NCBI GenBank assembly: GCA_000149265.1
Contig: CH003278.1
Span: 517,551-581,550, forward strand
Source of the DNA: Ciona savignyi
Taxonomy: Eukaryota; Chordata; Ascidiacea; Phlebobranchia; Cionidae
Direction of reading: 5' to 3'
DNA length: 64,000 bases
The position numbers were made by a program, and so were the translations under genes. This document shows positions 25,290-37,400 of the stretch, one piece after another; the first letter of the stretch is position 1; each line of letters opens with the position of its first letter. Below the pieces are notes generated by a model. The model saw nothing but the letters and a program-made list of their open reading frames with translations. It had not been told where the DNA came from and did no database searches.

Positions 25290-27164
25290 TGTGATAATCG
25301 AAGTGAGCAAGAATCACTCGGTCGCGGAGCTGTAGTCGTTTAGCAGTTGCCCTGGGGCCATATGTCCATCGTGTAGAATTTCATCTGCGCGCAAGTGAAC
25401 TTTCGCGCCGCGAGGCTCAAATCTCGCCGCGGATTTTTGCCAACGAGGTTCCGAACTTCTAAACACGTTTTCACACGTTCAACTCCCAAACTATTTATTG
25501 CGACTTCTTAACAACGCGTTCTGGAACGTTAACCAACCCGCATCGACCCCGAGTAGCCGGAAAGGTCAAATGTTTGTTTGTTTAAACGAAATTCGGACAT
25601 TTCGTGTCGATGCGTTTCGATCTTTTACAAAGAGTGGGAACAATATTAATAACTTCAAATTCCCTAGTACTTACAGATTTTTTTCGTTTATATTAATTTT
25701 GATAACATTATGTCTCCCCTATTTCACATTTTCAAAATTTTGGTCATATGTTTTTGTACAAAAATTAACACTTTAAATGCGCACACCTTTTGGCCCTCAT
25801 ATCCCAAGTTCTAATAATTTAAATTTATATCGTAATTGTTCTCGCTCAACACCTGCTCACATAAGTCAACTTTTCCAAACCCCCATTATAAAGATTTGTT
25901 GACAACCTTGATAAGAAATTTACATGTTACTATATTAACAAGTGTTACGGGCTTTATACAGAATATAGTACGTTAAATTCAGTACATCTACTCCTATTTC
26001 GATATAGGTTATATTTGTATTTAGTTAATCATGCCACGCAACTATTTTAAAGGAATTTTTGGTGGAAGTTCCCAGACGTTTTATTGCTTGCAGTTATTCA
26101 AGAACGCGCGTTTATACGACCAGTTAAATTTATAGAGGTATTTGTAAAATTCTTTTTGCATAACAGTTCATAGGTTGTATAACATCAAAGGTGTAATCCG
26201 ACTACGCGTTGTGATGGTTACTGCCGCCATTATAGACCAGGTTAAATGCTCGAACTTGACATGCCCACGAGTTAATGTCTTAGTACAACGCACCAACAAA
26301 GCATTAAAATAAAACCGTTGTTTCAAAATTAAATTAACAACATATATGAAAAGAATATGTTGTGTATCTTATCGAAACATTTCGTTGAGAAAATACGTGC
26401 ATTATAAATTACGTGTGTTCCGATTTTACCGTTAGAAAAAAAGGCGGGATAGTGACAGTAGAAATGGTAGTGTTCTGCTCCATATTTGTAGTTTTTTTTT
26501 ATTTAAGTTGTAATATTATAGAGAAAATATTGCTATAATATCTCTGAATAAACAAATATTGTATGTCGCGTAAACGACTAAAAATTAATGATATAAAACG
26601 CACTGAATCGCTCGAGCTTCAGCCAGTATGGTGCTGTTTGGAATTCTTTATACTTTCTACCGATGAAAAACGTAGGCACGCGTTATTTTAACCTAAACAG
26701 TGTTTCTTTTCTTTTGTTTGGTTAATGACCATGGTTGTAGAAATGTTAACCACCCGGTTTGTGAAATCGCGTTCAATTCAACCGGTTTTAAAATATATAA
26801 CTATCATGCAGGGGTGACTACGGCGGGGCGTTGGCCTTTAAACGTGACCTTCTGTATAAACACGTTGCATGTCAAATCTGATTAGTCATGTTTTAATCTA
26901 ATCAGTATATTTATACAGACGTGGACGTTTATAGGGTAACATAATTTACAGTTCAATACAGCTGATGCACCATAGACAGTTATACTACAAGAATCGTGGT
27001 CAAAATTAGTATTATATGTTTTAAAGGATATGTGAACGACATATATCACTAATTAATATTCGATAGCTTGGTATCACACAAATCTACAAATTTTTAATTT
27101 ATTGAAATCAGCAAAAACGTTTGTCCATAAAACAATAAAAATTAGTTATTCGCCTACATAATAG

Positions 27165-27450
27165 TCTAGTGCTACGCCTTACAGTCGAAGCGTTTAGGAT
27201 TTAAAACTGGGCGATAGCAATTCGGTTGTGTTCTTGGGCAATGCACTTAAAGGGTATCGCCTGAACCCAACTGATTATTAGGTTCTACTAAATTGAAAAA
27301 AACGTGTGAATCTTACACAACACACCGCAAAAGCTTTGGTAACCCGACGGTAGGCACGAAGTGATATGAAGATTGCCCGTGTGTTAACCGCCTTGTTTTT
27401 TCCTTTCACGCGAAAAAGATGAATATCCTATCCTATTCTATCCTAGCAAA
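27165..27450 (+). mobile_element. SINE, diverged copy
   Basis: The landmarks GGTTGTGTTCTTGGGCAATG, TATCGCCTGAACCCAACTG, GGTAACCCGACGGTAGGCAC and GATGAATATCCTATCC are in SINE order. The head is weakly preserved. More differences from the consensus than in the 6.2 kb copy suggest an older insertion. Confidence 0.75.
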
Positions 27451-27997
27451 AGTGCCATCTTTCTAGTATACCACATAATAAACATTTGTTTATTACAAAA
27501 ACTGTTTAAAAATTGTAGAAACTTTTTATTTATATGCAATAAAAGCATGGTGAGTTGCCTATCGATAGGGATTTGGATATTACCGAGATAAACAATGATG
27601 AATCAAAAGAAGTCTGCTGACGCAGAATATCGTATGTCTTAAATATTGCTGAAACAATTAAATAATTGAAAAATATAAATTTATCACGTGAGATTTGGTC
27701 AACTTAACCAAAGATCCAGCTTGTGTGTTTGATGTCCGAAATTAGGCAAAGTCAAGCATTAATCTTAGACACGAAAGTCACCGTGTTTCTGCTTTATTGC
27801 GAAACTTTGCTTGTTTTAAAAAGATGTTTATAAAGTAACAGTGAAACTGATTTACTAAAAAAACTAAAAACAAAAATGAGTTAAAAAGAAAAAATAATAA
27901 TATATGTATGTTCAATGTAGCTCAGTTAATTACGGTTGGTATTAAGTATAAGTAACCTTATTTATGTCCTCGTCGACATATGAAAATAAAATAGGAA

Positions 27998-28019
27998 TGT
28001 ATATATATATATATATATA
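27998..28019. repeat. AT dinucleotide microsatellite
   Basis: About ten uninterrupted AT units occur just before a second, imperfect TATA stretch. It is a simple repeat with no evident function. Confidence 0.9.
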
Positions 28020-28353
28020 AATATATAGTTTGGTTGCGTTTTGGTTACTTAACATTTATTGTTCAACTGTACGGTCCGATATATACCAACTATATAAAAA
28101 AGGGTGTAAGGGACGAGCCAATCGATCCTTAAAAAATGAAAGAATTAGTTGTATTTAACATCTAAAAATATTAATATTTTATTACTAAAATACAATACGC
28201 ACTTGGTTGAGTCACGTGAACTATTCATAAATTGAGTTAATAAGCAAGGGCGATGCCATACGCAAAGATAATAAATGTGTTAAGTGATGTTAGAATAATT
28301 TTTAATATATTATACTGGTCCTTATTTTCGACCTGGCTCTTCACAAGCACCGT

Positions 28354-28356
<3 letters not shown>

Positions 28357-28404
<48 letters not shown>
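28357..28404. repeat. (TA)24 microsatellite
   Basis: Twenty-four uninterrupted TA units are flanked by TTAT and ATAAGC. Perfect runs of this length are usually polymorphic between individuals. Confidence 0.95.
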
Positions 28405-28407
<3 letters not shown>

Positions 28408-28857
28408 AGCGGTATATAAATCGGTCGCGTTAACCGTTCAGCCACACAATCGTTAAATTAAGAATTTCCGTTATTCGAAAAACAAAGATTTTTACAAAGG
28501 TTCGAATTCATGATGATATGCTCAGCCCTAAGACCGTTTTTTGAATAGTTGGTATATGAATTGGTCGAGGTTTTTTTAACTATTCGGCTACACCACCGTT
28601 CAGGATTGTTCGAGTTAAGCATGCTGTCACACAACCGTATTCGGAATACCAGCACACGGTTAAACATTGTCGACACGCTCTGCCATCTAGTTGTTGAACT
28701 TTGATTTAGCACTATTAAATATTTCTGAGAACTAAAATTTCAACTTTTTTACAAATGAAGAGTCCAGGACAGGTTAATCATAAATTTTTAAATGCAAAAC
28801 TAGATCTCTTGACTAAGTAACGTTGTTTGAATAGAAACGTGGTCTTTTTTCAACAGA

Positions 28858-29992
28858 TTAGCTTGGTGGGTTAGTGCTTCACCCGTCAGTCGAAGACTTA
28901 AAGGTTCGACCCTGGTGCTAGCTGTTAGGTTGTGTTCTTGGGCAAACCACTTAGCGAAAAATGCCTGAACTTAGTGGAAAGATAGGTTTTTTTTATTACA
29001 GGAGCTATTGCATACGAGTTATACACAACATATGCAATAGCTCCTGTAACCCGATGGTGGACACGAGGCAATCTGACGGTTTCCCGTGTGTTAACCCTTA
29101 GACGACGACGGTTACATATATGTAACCGAGAGGTGTCCCCGAGTCGTTTCTTGGGGGATTTTCGTAGTTTTTATGTTTTTGGAAAGCATTTGAATGGATC
29201 TTTCGAAATAACGCATAAAAACATAACCTTTCCATTTAAAAATTTTAAGTAATTATGCTCCAAACATTTTTCTTCAAAATTTTTGTATCTTGTTTAACTT
29301 TTAGGTAAAACATCGCTTTTTTAGGTTCTGGGTAGTTTGTTACACAATTTTTACACCAGTTGCTGTGAGAATAAAACTAGCAGTAGCCATCTTTGTTTTC
29401 GAGTTTTCCAGTCATTTTCGATGTTTCAACGATATATGTAAACATATGTGTATATGGTTTTTGCTGATTACTATTGATATTTATTCATTTTTTCGCCTTT
29501 GTTTACTTTGATTTTCAATTATTATTTGATATTCGGAAGAAATATGACAACTTCGCGGTAGTTTACAGCCGATCGAGCTGCCAGCTTAAACGAGGCCGAC
29601 AGTGATTGTGGTGATGAAATGCCATATTTGTCAGTTTTATGTGACGTCATCACGCTTAGTTGACGTAATCAAAAAATAAAAGACGTATCTTTGTAGGAAA
29701 TGTCATTTTAAACAACTTTGTAATACATAACTATCTTCTACCAGTAACGAGTAATTAGAGTATAAATTATTAATTATGACGTCATTACAAATACTACAAC
29801 GTCATCAAAAAAATAAAAATACCAATTTGTAGAAAATTATATACTGGAGAACTTTGTAATAGATTGTTTTTCCTTAAGTCCAACAGTATTCGCAGCAAAC
29901 GAGGTCAAAGCAACCTTACTTAAAATTGCCAAAAACTGCAAAAGTTCCGTCGTCGTCAAAGGGCCCATTGCGTTTCACTATTCACGGGATTT
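28858..29992 (+). mobile_element. SINE interrupted by a DNA transposon
   Basis: The SINE 5' part (28858-29094) carries the head, GGTTGTGTTCTTGGGCAAAC and GTAACCCGATGGTGGACACG, and stops at GTGTGTTAA. Its remainder resumes at 29964 as CCCATTGCGTTTCACTATTC followed by ACGGGAT. Between them lies the roughly 869-bp element listed separately. The SINE middle also contains an inverted repeat, AGGAGCTATTGCAT with its complement ATGCAATAGCTCCT, at about 29002-29046. Confidence 0.75.
29095..29963. mobile_element. piggyBac-like non-autonomous DNA transposon
   Basis: The left end CCCTTAGACGACGACGG directly follows TTAA. The right end, reverse complemented, is CCCTTTGACGACGACGG, giving 17-bp terminal inverted repeats with one mismatch. 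TTAA targets and ends starting CCCT are typical of the piggyBac superfamily. No transposase-like open frame is present, so it is non-autonomous. The expected second TTAA is not seen on the right, where SINE sequence follows immediately. A GGTTACATATATGTAACC palindrome lies just inside the left end. Confidence 0.65.
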
Positions 29993-30913
29993 TAAAATCA
30001 ATCACTTTTATTTAGGGTGTATCCCTATCAGTGACGAGCCCATGATGAGATTAAATATTAGCGCAATATACACTTTTCTTGATCTGTACTTGGCCTTTAT
30101 GGTTAGGTCTATAAAGTGTCTCGATGAGTATAAAATCAGCGTCTCGTTTGTACTCACATCACGCAACACTTATTTTAGTAATAGTTTCAACCGGCGACTG
30201 CCAAATACATGACTGCTGCCTTTTTCCGACCCCGTAATATCATACAACACCATTTCAAATATCTTCCTGTTACCAGTAATGCGCAATCTTTTAGCTAAAT
30301 TCTCACTCACCTTTGCGTTAATGAGGGTTATTTTATACCCCCCCCCCCTACCTGGCTGCATCCACCACAGTAATGACATTATAACGCTACCCAACAAGGC
30401 TAAATTTTATTGGAACAGTGCATGGTACAATCATAAACAATAAGGTTACACTGCATGCAAAATGTTCAGGGGGAAATTCCTCTGCAAAAGAATACTCTTC
30501 ATTGACGGAAATACACCTATAGCTGAACTGTACTGTAAAACGTTTGGTATTTATATTCAGCTTAAACGAAATACAAAAGGATTGTGTGGAAAATGGTATT
30601 AGGTAGCGTAAGGTCGGCATCCGAGTTCACTCTTCCTTGGAGACGCATAAATATAGCCTGCTCAGTTAAGACGATAGATTTTTGACAAGGTACGCAACTG
30701 CCGAAATGGTAGTTGGTTTCGATACATTACATTTCGGTTGACGCCCGAGGTTTTAACCGACTGTACAATACACTCCTTGTTCATATCACTAAAACTATGT
30801 TGCGTTTATAATGCTAGTTTAAGATGTTTGCTTAAAATTAACAGTTCTAATAAACGATATGAGAACACTGAAATAGCTGCTGTGGTGGTATTCTGGACAC
30901 CGTGCTTATCGTA

Positions 30914-31080
30914 ACTTCTCCACCATGGTTTCAATAAGTATCCAACCAAGCACAAAGAAAAATGTTACATGTAACCATAGCGTATAATTACTCCACCATG
31001 GGTTTAATAAGTATCCATCCAAGCACAGAGATTTACCCAAAGCCAACACATAAAAAACGTTACATATTACTATAGGATTT
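30914..31080. repeat. Tandem duplication of about 80 bp
   Basis: The block CTCCACCATGGTTTCAATAA, GTATCCAACCAAGCACA and a following GTTACAT motif at about 30917-30985 is repeated at about 30992-31075 with small differences (CTCCACCATGGGTTTAATAA). It is noncoding and moderately diverged. Confidence 0.65.
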
Positions 31081-31700
31081 GTTGTGCCTTATCCTGTAGT
31101 TGGAGGTAGATTTTGAACTTGTAACCTTCGGACTGGGAGCGAAATACGCACAGTCGCAGATTAAAGTTGATTACTTTCTTTTAGATAAACAGCTTTCACG
31201 ATATAGCAATAACATCATTGTTTGAAGAGTAGCCGTTAAATATAACTGTTTTCGTATCAAGATGAATGTCGTCAGCTTTCGTTTGTCTCTGTTGGTTTAT
31301 ATCTTCGTCATATTCCTATGTAGATAAAATTGTTTAAAGATTTATATATTCAAGTACGATTTTAAGCTGCAACATCTCGTTTAAAGGTTCGGATTGTTGC
31401 TTAATTAGATAGACATATGCTTAATTAAGGTGATTTGTGTAAAGTTGTGTGCATTCATCACTTTGAAAATGTAATACAAATCGCCGGCGTACTTATACAG
31501 GTTAAATTTACCACTATGTTTAGGCGATGTTCGCGAAGTATCTTGCCCAAAAACAATTACCTAACCAGCGTCGGGTTATGATCGCAAAATCCGTTGGCTA
31601 CAGACCGATCAAAAATAAGACACCAAAAAGACATTGTCGACATTAGACAACATTTACGATCCTATACTTATATATGATCATATAAGAAAAATACCCAACA

Positions 31701-34491
31701 CTATACCTGCATATCAATATTCTGCACGGCCAGATTAATATAATCTACATCCTTTATTGCCTCGATTTCGTCGCTGATAATCTTAACAAGAGTGAAAAAA
31801 CTTGGCCGTGCCGAAGGTCGCCATTTCCAGCATTTGGACATAATAGAATACCTGTATCAGAAGTGGAATTATTCTCTGGCAACCCAATTATTCGGGGCAT
31901 CACAAAGCAGTATACCATAATATGCTTGGAAGTTAAGAAGAATTTAACTTACATTTCAGCGCTGCACGTAACCGGCCTGTCCATCCTGTATCCGTCTTTC
32001 AATTTATTCAACAACTTGTCAGACTCTATATCAGGGTGGGGCATACATCCGAGTGTAATCATTTCGTACATAAGGTTGCCGAATGACCACCTGTGCAGTT
32101 AATTTCCGTTACTTATGAACAAATGTGATATTTTTCTTATAATTGTAAAGAAAATTATCATAAAGCGTGAAATATTCATAGTAACGTGTGGCTCTAGAGA
32201 TTAGCTTTTTGATAAAGCTATTGCAGAGTATTATGCCTGGCTAAGTATAACCATGGAGGTTGTTAATCAATAGCATTCTTAACAGCTTCGTCACCAAAAT
32301 TATGTTGCAGTGAAAAACAGCTTTAAACGCCCGGGGGAATTTGAAGCTAAATTTCGCAGAAACTTACGAAATTGCCCTGCGTGAACATAGAAATAATATA
32401 CACGCCTCAAGGGGGGATTAGAAACTGCAATTTTAAAGGTTAATTGGGCAACGAGTAAGAGATTGCTTAGGTTCAAATGTTAAACGCACGAGTTCTACCA
32501 ATCATAATGACATAGCAAATATCTTGCGCTGCCGATCTAGATATAAAGTATGGTACAACTGAAAAGTAATTTTAATAAATTGATAAGAAAGTTAAAAACC
32601 AGTCGATAGTAGTCGATAGATCTATGCTAATTTACTAATATAACCGTAGTGTTCTTTAAAAGGTCATTTTGGGTACATTGCTTTGGGTACACTTTTCATG
32701 AAACAAAGGGTTCATGAAGACTAAAAACCAAAAGAAAACAATCAAAGTCTTTTTAACCAGTAGGACATGATACCGAGGTTCAGGTGGTTCCTCGCTGAGA
32801 AGAGGCAACATGGTTTAAGGATTATGCACGATGTTTAATCTAGATACTTTTACAGTAAACGTTGTTCTATACTTAATCCATTAAGAATTATTTGTATTGA
32901 TCAAAGGAAGATACTTACACGTCACTTTTACTCGTAATAGGGAGTTTCCCCGCCATCATACGCTCAGGACTTATCCATTTGAACGGAACGCATCTCTCAG
33001 ACTTGCCGTGTATAGCTCCGTATCTGGATTAACGGGGATTTTACATTTTAGAAGTGTAAGTCAATTTAAGGTCATAGAACAACGAATGCGGGATTTGTGG
33101 ATTTAAAACCCTGACTTGGATTTGAATCCTTGAAGTAAATTTCTGGTTTTCTAACCGTAGATTGGAATCAAAACTAAGATCGCTGGATCACCAACGAGAT
33201 CGTGGACGTAAGCAAATATTCCTTCTCAATAGAGTTTCAAGTCAAGTTAAATACCCTTTATAATCTAACCTGTAAACATCGTTTGCTAGTCCAAAATCGG
33301 ATATCTTGCATGTTAGCTCCTCCCCAACTAGAATATTCCTAGCTGCCAAGTCTCCATGTATGATCCGTGACTTTGTCAAATAATCCATCCCTGTCGCCAC
33401 CTGATGGGCCATTTGGAGCAGGCTCTTCTCGGTGACGTGGTAAGCAGGATCTTTATCGCACTTTGTAACCTAGAGATGGATCGCGGTAAATTATAACCCA
33501 GAATATTTCGGCCCGTCAGGCAGGACATTAAACAGTTTATTATGGTGACGAATTTGGTAATTTATGTTCCATCCATTTTATCTCGTTAAGAAACAGTACG
33601 TGAGTGGAAATTTTGTTAATACTTTATATTATTTTAAAAGTGGCATTATCTCATTAATATTGTTGAAGAGTTCAAACATACCTCTCTGGAGTCCCACAAA
33701 AAGTGTAGCAAATCCCCATATTTCAAAAATTCTGTCACCAACATTATCGGTTTCATAGTAGTGCAGCAACCGATCACTTTCAATACGTTGGGATGGTCCC
33801 CGACGTTTAACATGAATCCGATCTCGGTCAAAAACTCAATCTCATTTACCTCCTGATTAGCTCCCTCTTTAAAACAACGAATACTTTAAAGAAATACTAT
33901 AAACAGAGAAAGATTATTTAAGATTCTACTAGGAAACACGACAGTCTTTGCATAATATAAATCGCATTTAATAAAATCCCGTACTGATCATCATTGTAGT
34001 AAAACGTTTAGGCAGGTATAACATTTTTTAAATTTTAAAGTTATTTAAATCTTATATTTAAAAACATTCCATCAAAGCTGATTTCAGCTTAGGGACCCAT
34101 CAGTTTATGTTTGCAGATAAAATCTCGTAACACTGAGATTTAAACACTTAAAATTTTATATATTACGGTTTGGACGCATGCACGAATCACACATATGAAT
34201 ACATATGGGGTAAAGTCATTAGGTGCTTTACAATTTGTGTTGGTTAAAACGAAGTGGACGCTCTATAGTTATATTTTTAAATTAAAAAAACTGTGTCTAT
34301 CATGAGTAATTTTAATTTTTAGAATGTTCGCTCCCACCTTTTACTAGCTTAACGGCCACATCTACACACGGATCGATGTTATACGATGCTCTGTGTACCA
34401 CCCCATAATTTCCACGACCTAAAACATCGCTGATTATCAGTCTATCTCTGTCCACCTCCCATTTTGCACCAAAAGTAGGATTGCAATCTAT
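31701..34491 (-). CDS. Kinase domain exons of the receptor
   Basis: Six exons carry the whole catalytic domain, split between conserved blocks: Gly loop and VAVK lysine (34338-34491), αC glutamate and hinge region [10 protein letters not shown] (33682-33866), catalytic loop and DFG (33270-33469), activation loop and SPE (32919-33023), SDVWSFG to RMDRP (31953-32090), and [10 protein letters not shown] with the tail (31701-31851). All residues for phosphotransfer appear present. Only the HRD arginine is replaced. Confidence 0.9.
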
Positions 34492-37400
34492 CTGGAAAAT
34501 ATTTTCATGTAAATAACGGGTAAACTAAGGTTCATCCCAGAGGTATAGGATGGTTAAAGTTGGTAGAGTCTAACAGTGATTTAACCTTATGTTGAAATTT
34601 GGATAACGTTAACATGACGCTAGGGGCGTTGTAATTAAATAAATAAATAATTGTATGTATTTTCGCTTATAATTAAACAAAACACGTTCAGTGTCGAGCA
34701 TTGAATTATATTTAAAAACACTTTTTTAATACTTACTCCATCTACGTCTATGGTTTTCAAGAGGGATGCGTAATTGCTGAAGTTTTCGTTGGCCACGAAT
34801 TGTGACCACTTAAGGTCGTTCTGACGATTTCTGTGGATCTGTACCCTCCACAGTATGACGCACACGATGATGATTATGACAGCGACAATCGGAAGAACGA
34901 TTTGTAGAACTTGCAATGTTGTACTGCTGCATCCAGTCCCGTTAACATGTCTGTGAAAAATGAAAATGATTTGATATTATTGATTATCTATGTGTTTAAA
35001 ACCCTTTATGATACGAACAGCTGTAAAAGCGACTCCATTTAACATTTTTAAAATTATCGGTATGTTGGTTACTAAAATGGAAATAATTTTCTAATTGATT
35101 TGATACTAAAGGTAATTAATTTAAATCTCTTCAAAACTCTTCATTATTGGTGAAGCAATCTAACTTAAATCAGTGTACTCACCCGTCACCAAAATAACCC
35201 GGGCCACAGGAACAATTGCGCCCCATTTCGGGGGCTAGAAAATCGGTACAGGTTGCTGAAGATGCACAAGCAAATTCCTCTTGTAGACAACTATTAATAT
35301 CAGAGCATCCATCACCAAGTAGCTCTAGAAATAAAGGGTATTGTAAAATAACATCAAAATAAAGATTCGATAGCATGGAATTCATGGGTGTTTTAATGAC
35401 TGTCGTTATTTAAACAGGAAAAATTCATTGTGTTTTTCATGTTTGTACACGTAATCGCGAGAGCGTCAAGTTTGTTTCAGAGTAGATAATTTTGTTTATT
35501 TTTATAAATATTAAAACGCAGGGGCGGTACCACACGAGCGATCGTAAAATTATGATTCGGCTACTTAAGGGTGCATACTTGTTAAAACTGTTAAACAGTG
35601 TTCAAAATTACATTTATTTGCGCCCATCAAAGATACTGCAGTGTATTGTGTATAACTGAGGCCTTCTTTCAATTTTGGTGGAACCCATTTATCCACTGGG
35701 TACAGGTAATGTCCGTTAAATGCCTTGTCTTGGGCCACAATCGACTAGCTTGCCGCCAGTTGCAAATCTACAAATACTCGACGGAAAAATTATCGCAGAA
35801 CCCACCAAGCTAATTGGTCGAACCAATTGTTTGCATTTTTTTACAACGATACTGATGACGTTATATTGAGGTGAATATTGGCCCACTAGTATTACCTTGG
35901 TGACAATCCACGTCACCATACTTGCTCTGGCGATAGACGTTCGATTTTCTTAAATATAAAATCAGCATTTTTACTAATAATTACCAAGTGTGTAGTTGAT
36001 TCCATTGCCTTTATAACCTTTGTGACAGGTGCACGTTACATTTAACGTAAATCCAGTAACATCAACAGCAGTACAGTTAGAATTGATGTCACAATATTCC
36101 CATTGTTTATCACAAGGATTCATTTCTGTTAACAGAATTTGGTTACATTTCTTATTTTTCTCAGTCTGTTTTAGGAAGAAACATGGTGCTCTATTTAAGG
36201 TTTATATGTTTAAAAGTGTAGTGAGTGTATGTACACAGGTGCATATGTTAACTAGGATCTATAAGAAACGCATGCAGGTGGGAAAGTGTTGCATAGATAT
36301 CTTTACCATATACATTGTACAACATGAAACTCATAATAAAGATTTTATACCTGGTATTTGAAGTTCAAACTCGGTATCACACCATCCAAATAAGCAATCG
36401 GTGTGATAAGCAGAATCCACGGCATAATCAGGACTAACAACCATTGAATATGTGAAACCAGGTTTAAGATTATAAACAGTTGTCGTGTAGTAATGATCTA
36501 GATTAGAATCACAATAAGAAAGCTCGTCTGTAAACTGATGGTCAACTCTTCGTACAGGCTAAACACAAAAAGGCGAATTATTAATTTTAACGTCCATACC
36601 GGAAAGAAACAACATAAATAGATTAGTTACAGCTTTGATCAATCATTACTAGCAAAGCAATAGTATAAATAGCCAATTGCATACAGCCAGGTTACTTTAC
36701 TGCTTTATAAAGTTTTTTTCCCGTTTCTGCAAGATTAAAACAGTAGCTGAAACACTTACAACAGACCAAGCTTTATGGAATGTAGCAGTAATAGGTGACC
36801 AGTATAACACGATACTCGACCGATTAGTCTGATAGGTTAGTGCGACGCATTTTAATCGAAAGGTTACAGGTTCTAAACTGGTCGCTAGCTTTTCGCTTGC
36901 GTCTTTGGGCAAGGCACTTACCGGACATTGCCTTAACTCAGTGGATTAATAATGTGTTCTACCAAAATGAATGAACATCTCAATCATACATAACACACTG
37001 CAATAGCTACGGTAACTCGACGAATGCCCGTGTGTTAACGCCCCTTGCGTTTTCCATTCACGTGATCAAACACGAATATCCTATCTCTGGTTATGCGTGT
37101 TTATTCCCAGAAGTAGTTAAACAAAAGGGGCTATAATACAGACATACGCCGGATAATCTTGCAAACACAGATTCCGAAATTATTTAATTGGTTTAAAAGG
37201 ATTTAAATTTTATGTATTTTTGAAAACTCGATTTAAGCTCGTTGCACTTCGGTAGAAAATACTAGGAATAATTTTTCGTTTGTCACTACTTTACTGTACG
37301 ACCAAAAAAAAATAATTACCTTTACTGCTAAGGGTACAGGAAGTATGGTCCCACTATATACATAGTTTAACAGAATTCGAAACCCCACTAAGTTATCTCT

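Larger units (their letters stand above)
25290..31700. other. Intergenic region between the ShKT gene and the kinase receptor
   Basis: 25290-25620 is richer in GC than its surroundings and is the likely promoter of the ShKT mosaic gene. The remainder contains two SINE copies, a non-autonomous DNA transposon, TA microsatellites and a tandem duplication, all listed separately. A short signal-like open frame on the plus strand at 31261-31323 is discussed among the findings. No complete gene was recognised. Confidence 0.5.

Noticed and set aside
31863-32102. 79-codon plus-strand open frame
   Set aside because: It is antisense to a kinase exon (SDVWSFG block) and has no independent support.
35894-35950. 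Extra cassette exon between the two EGF-like exons of the receptor
   Set aside because: A GT/AG pair can be drawn, but the preferred donor breaks the frame and the EGF modules are complete without it.
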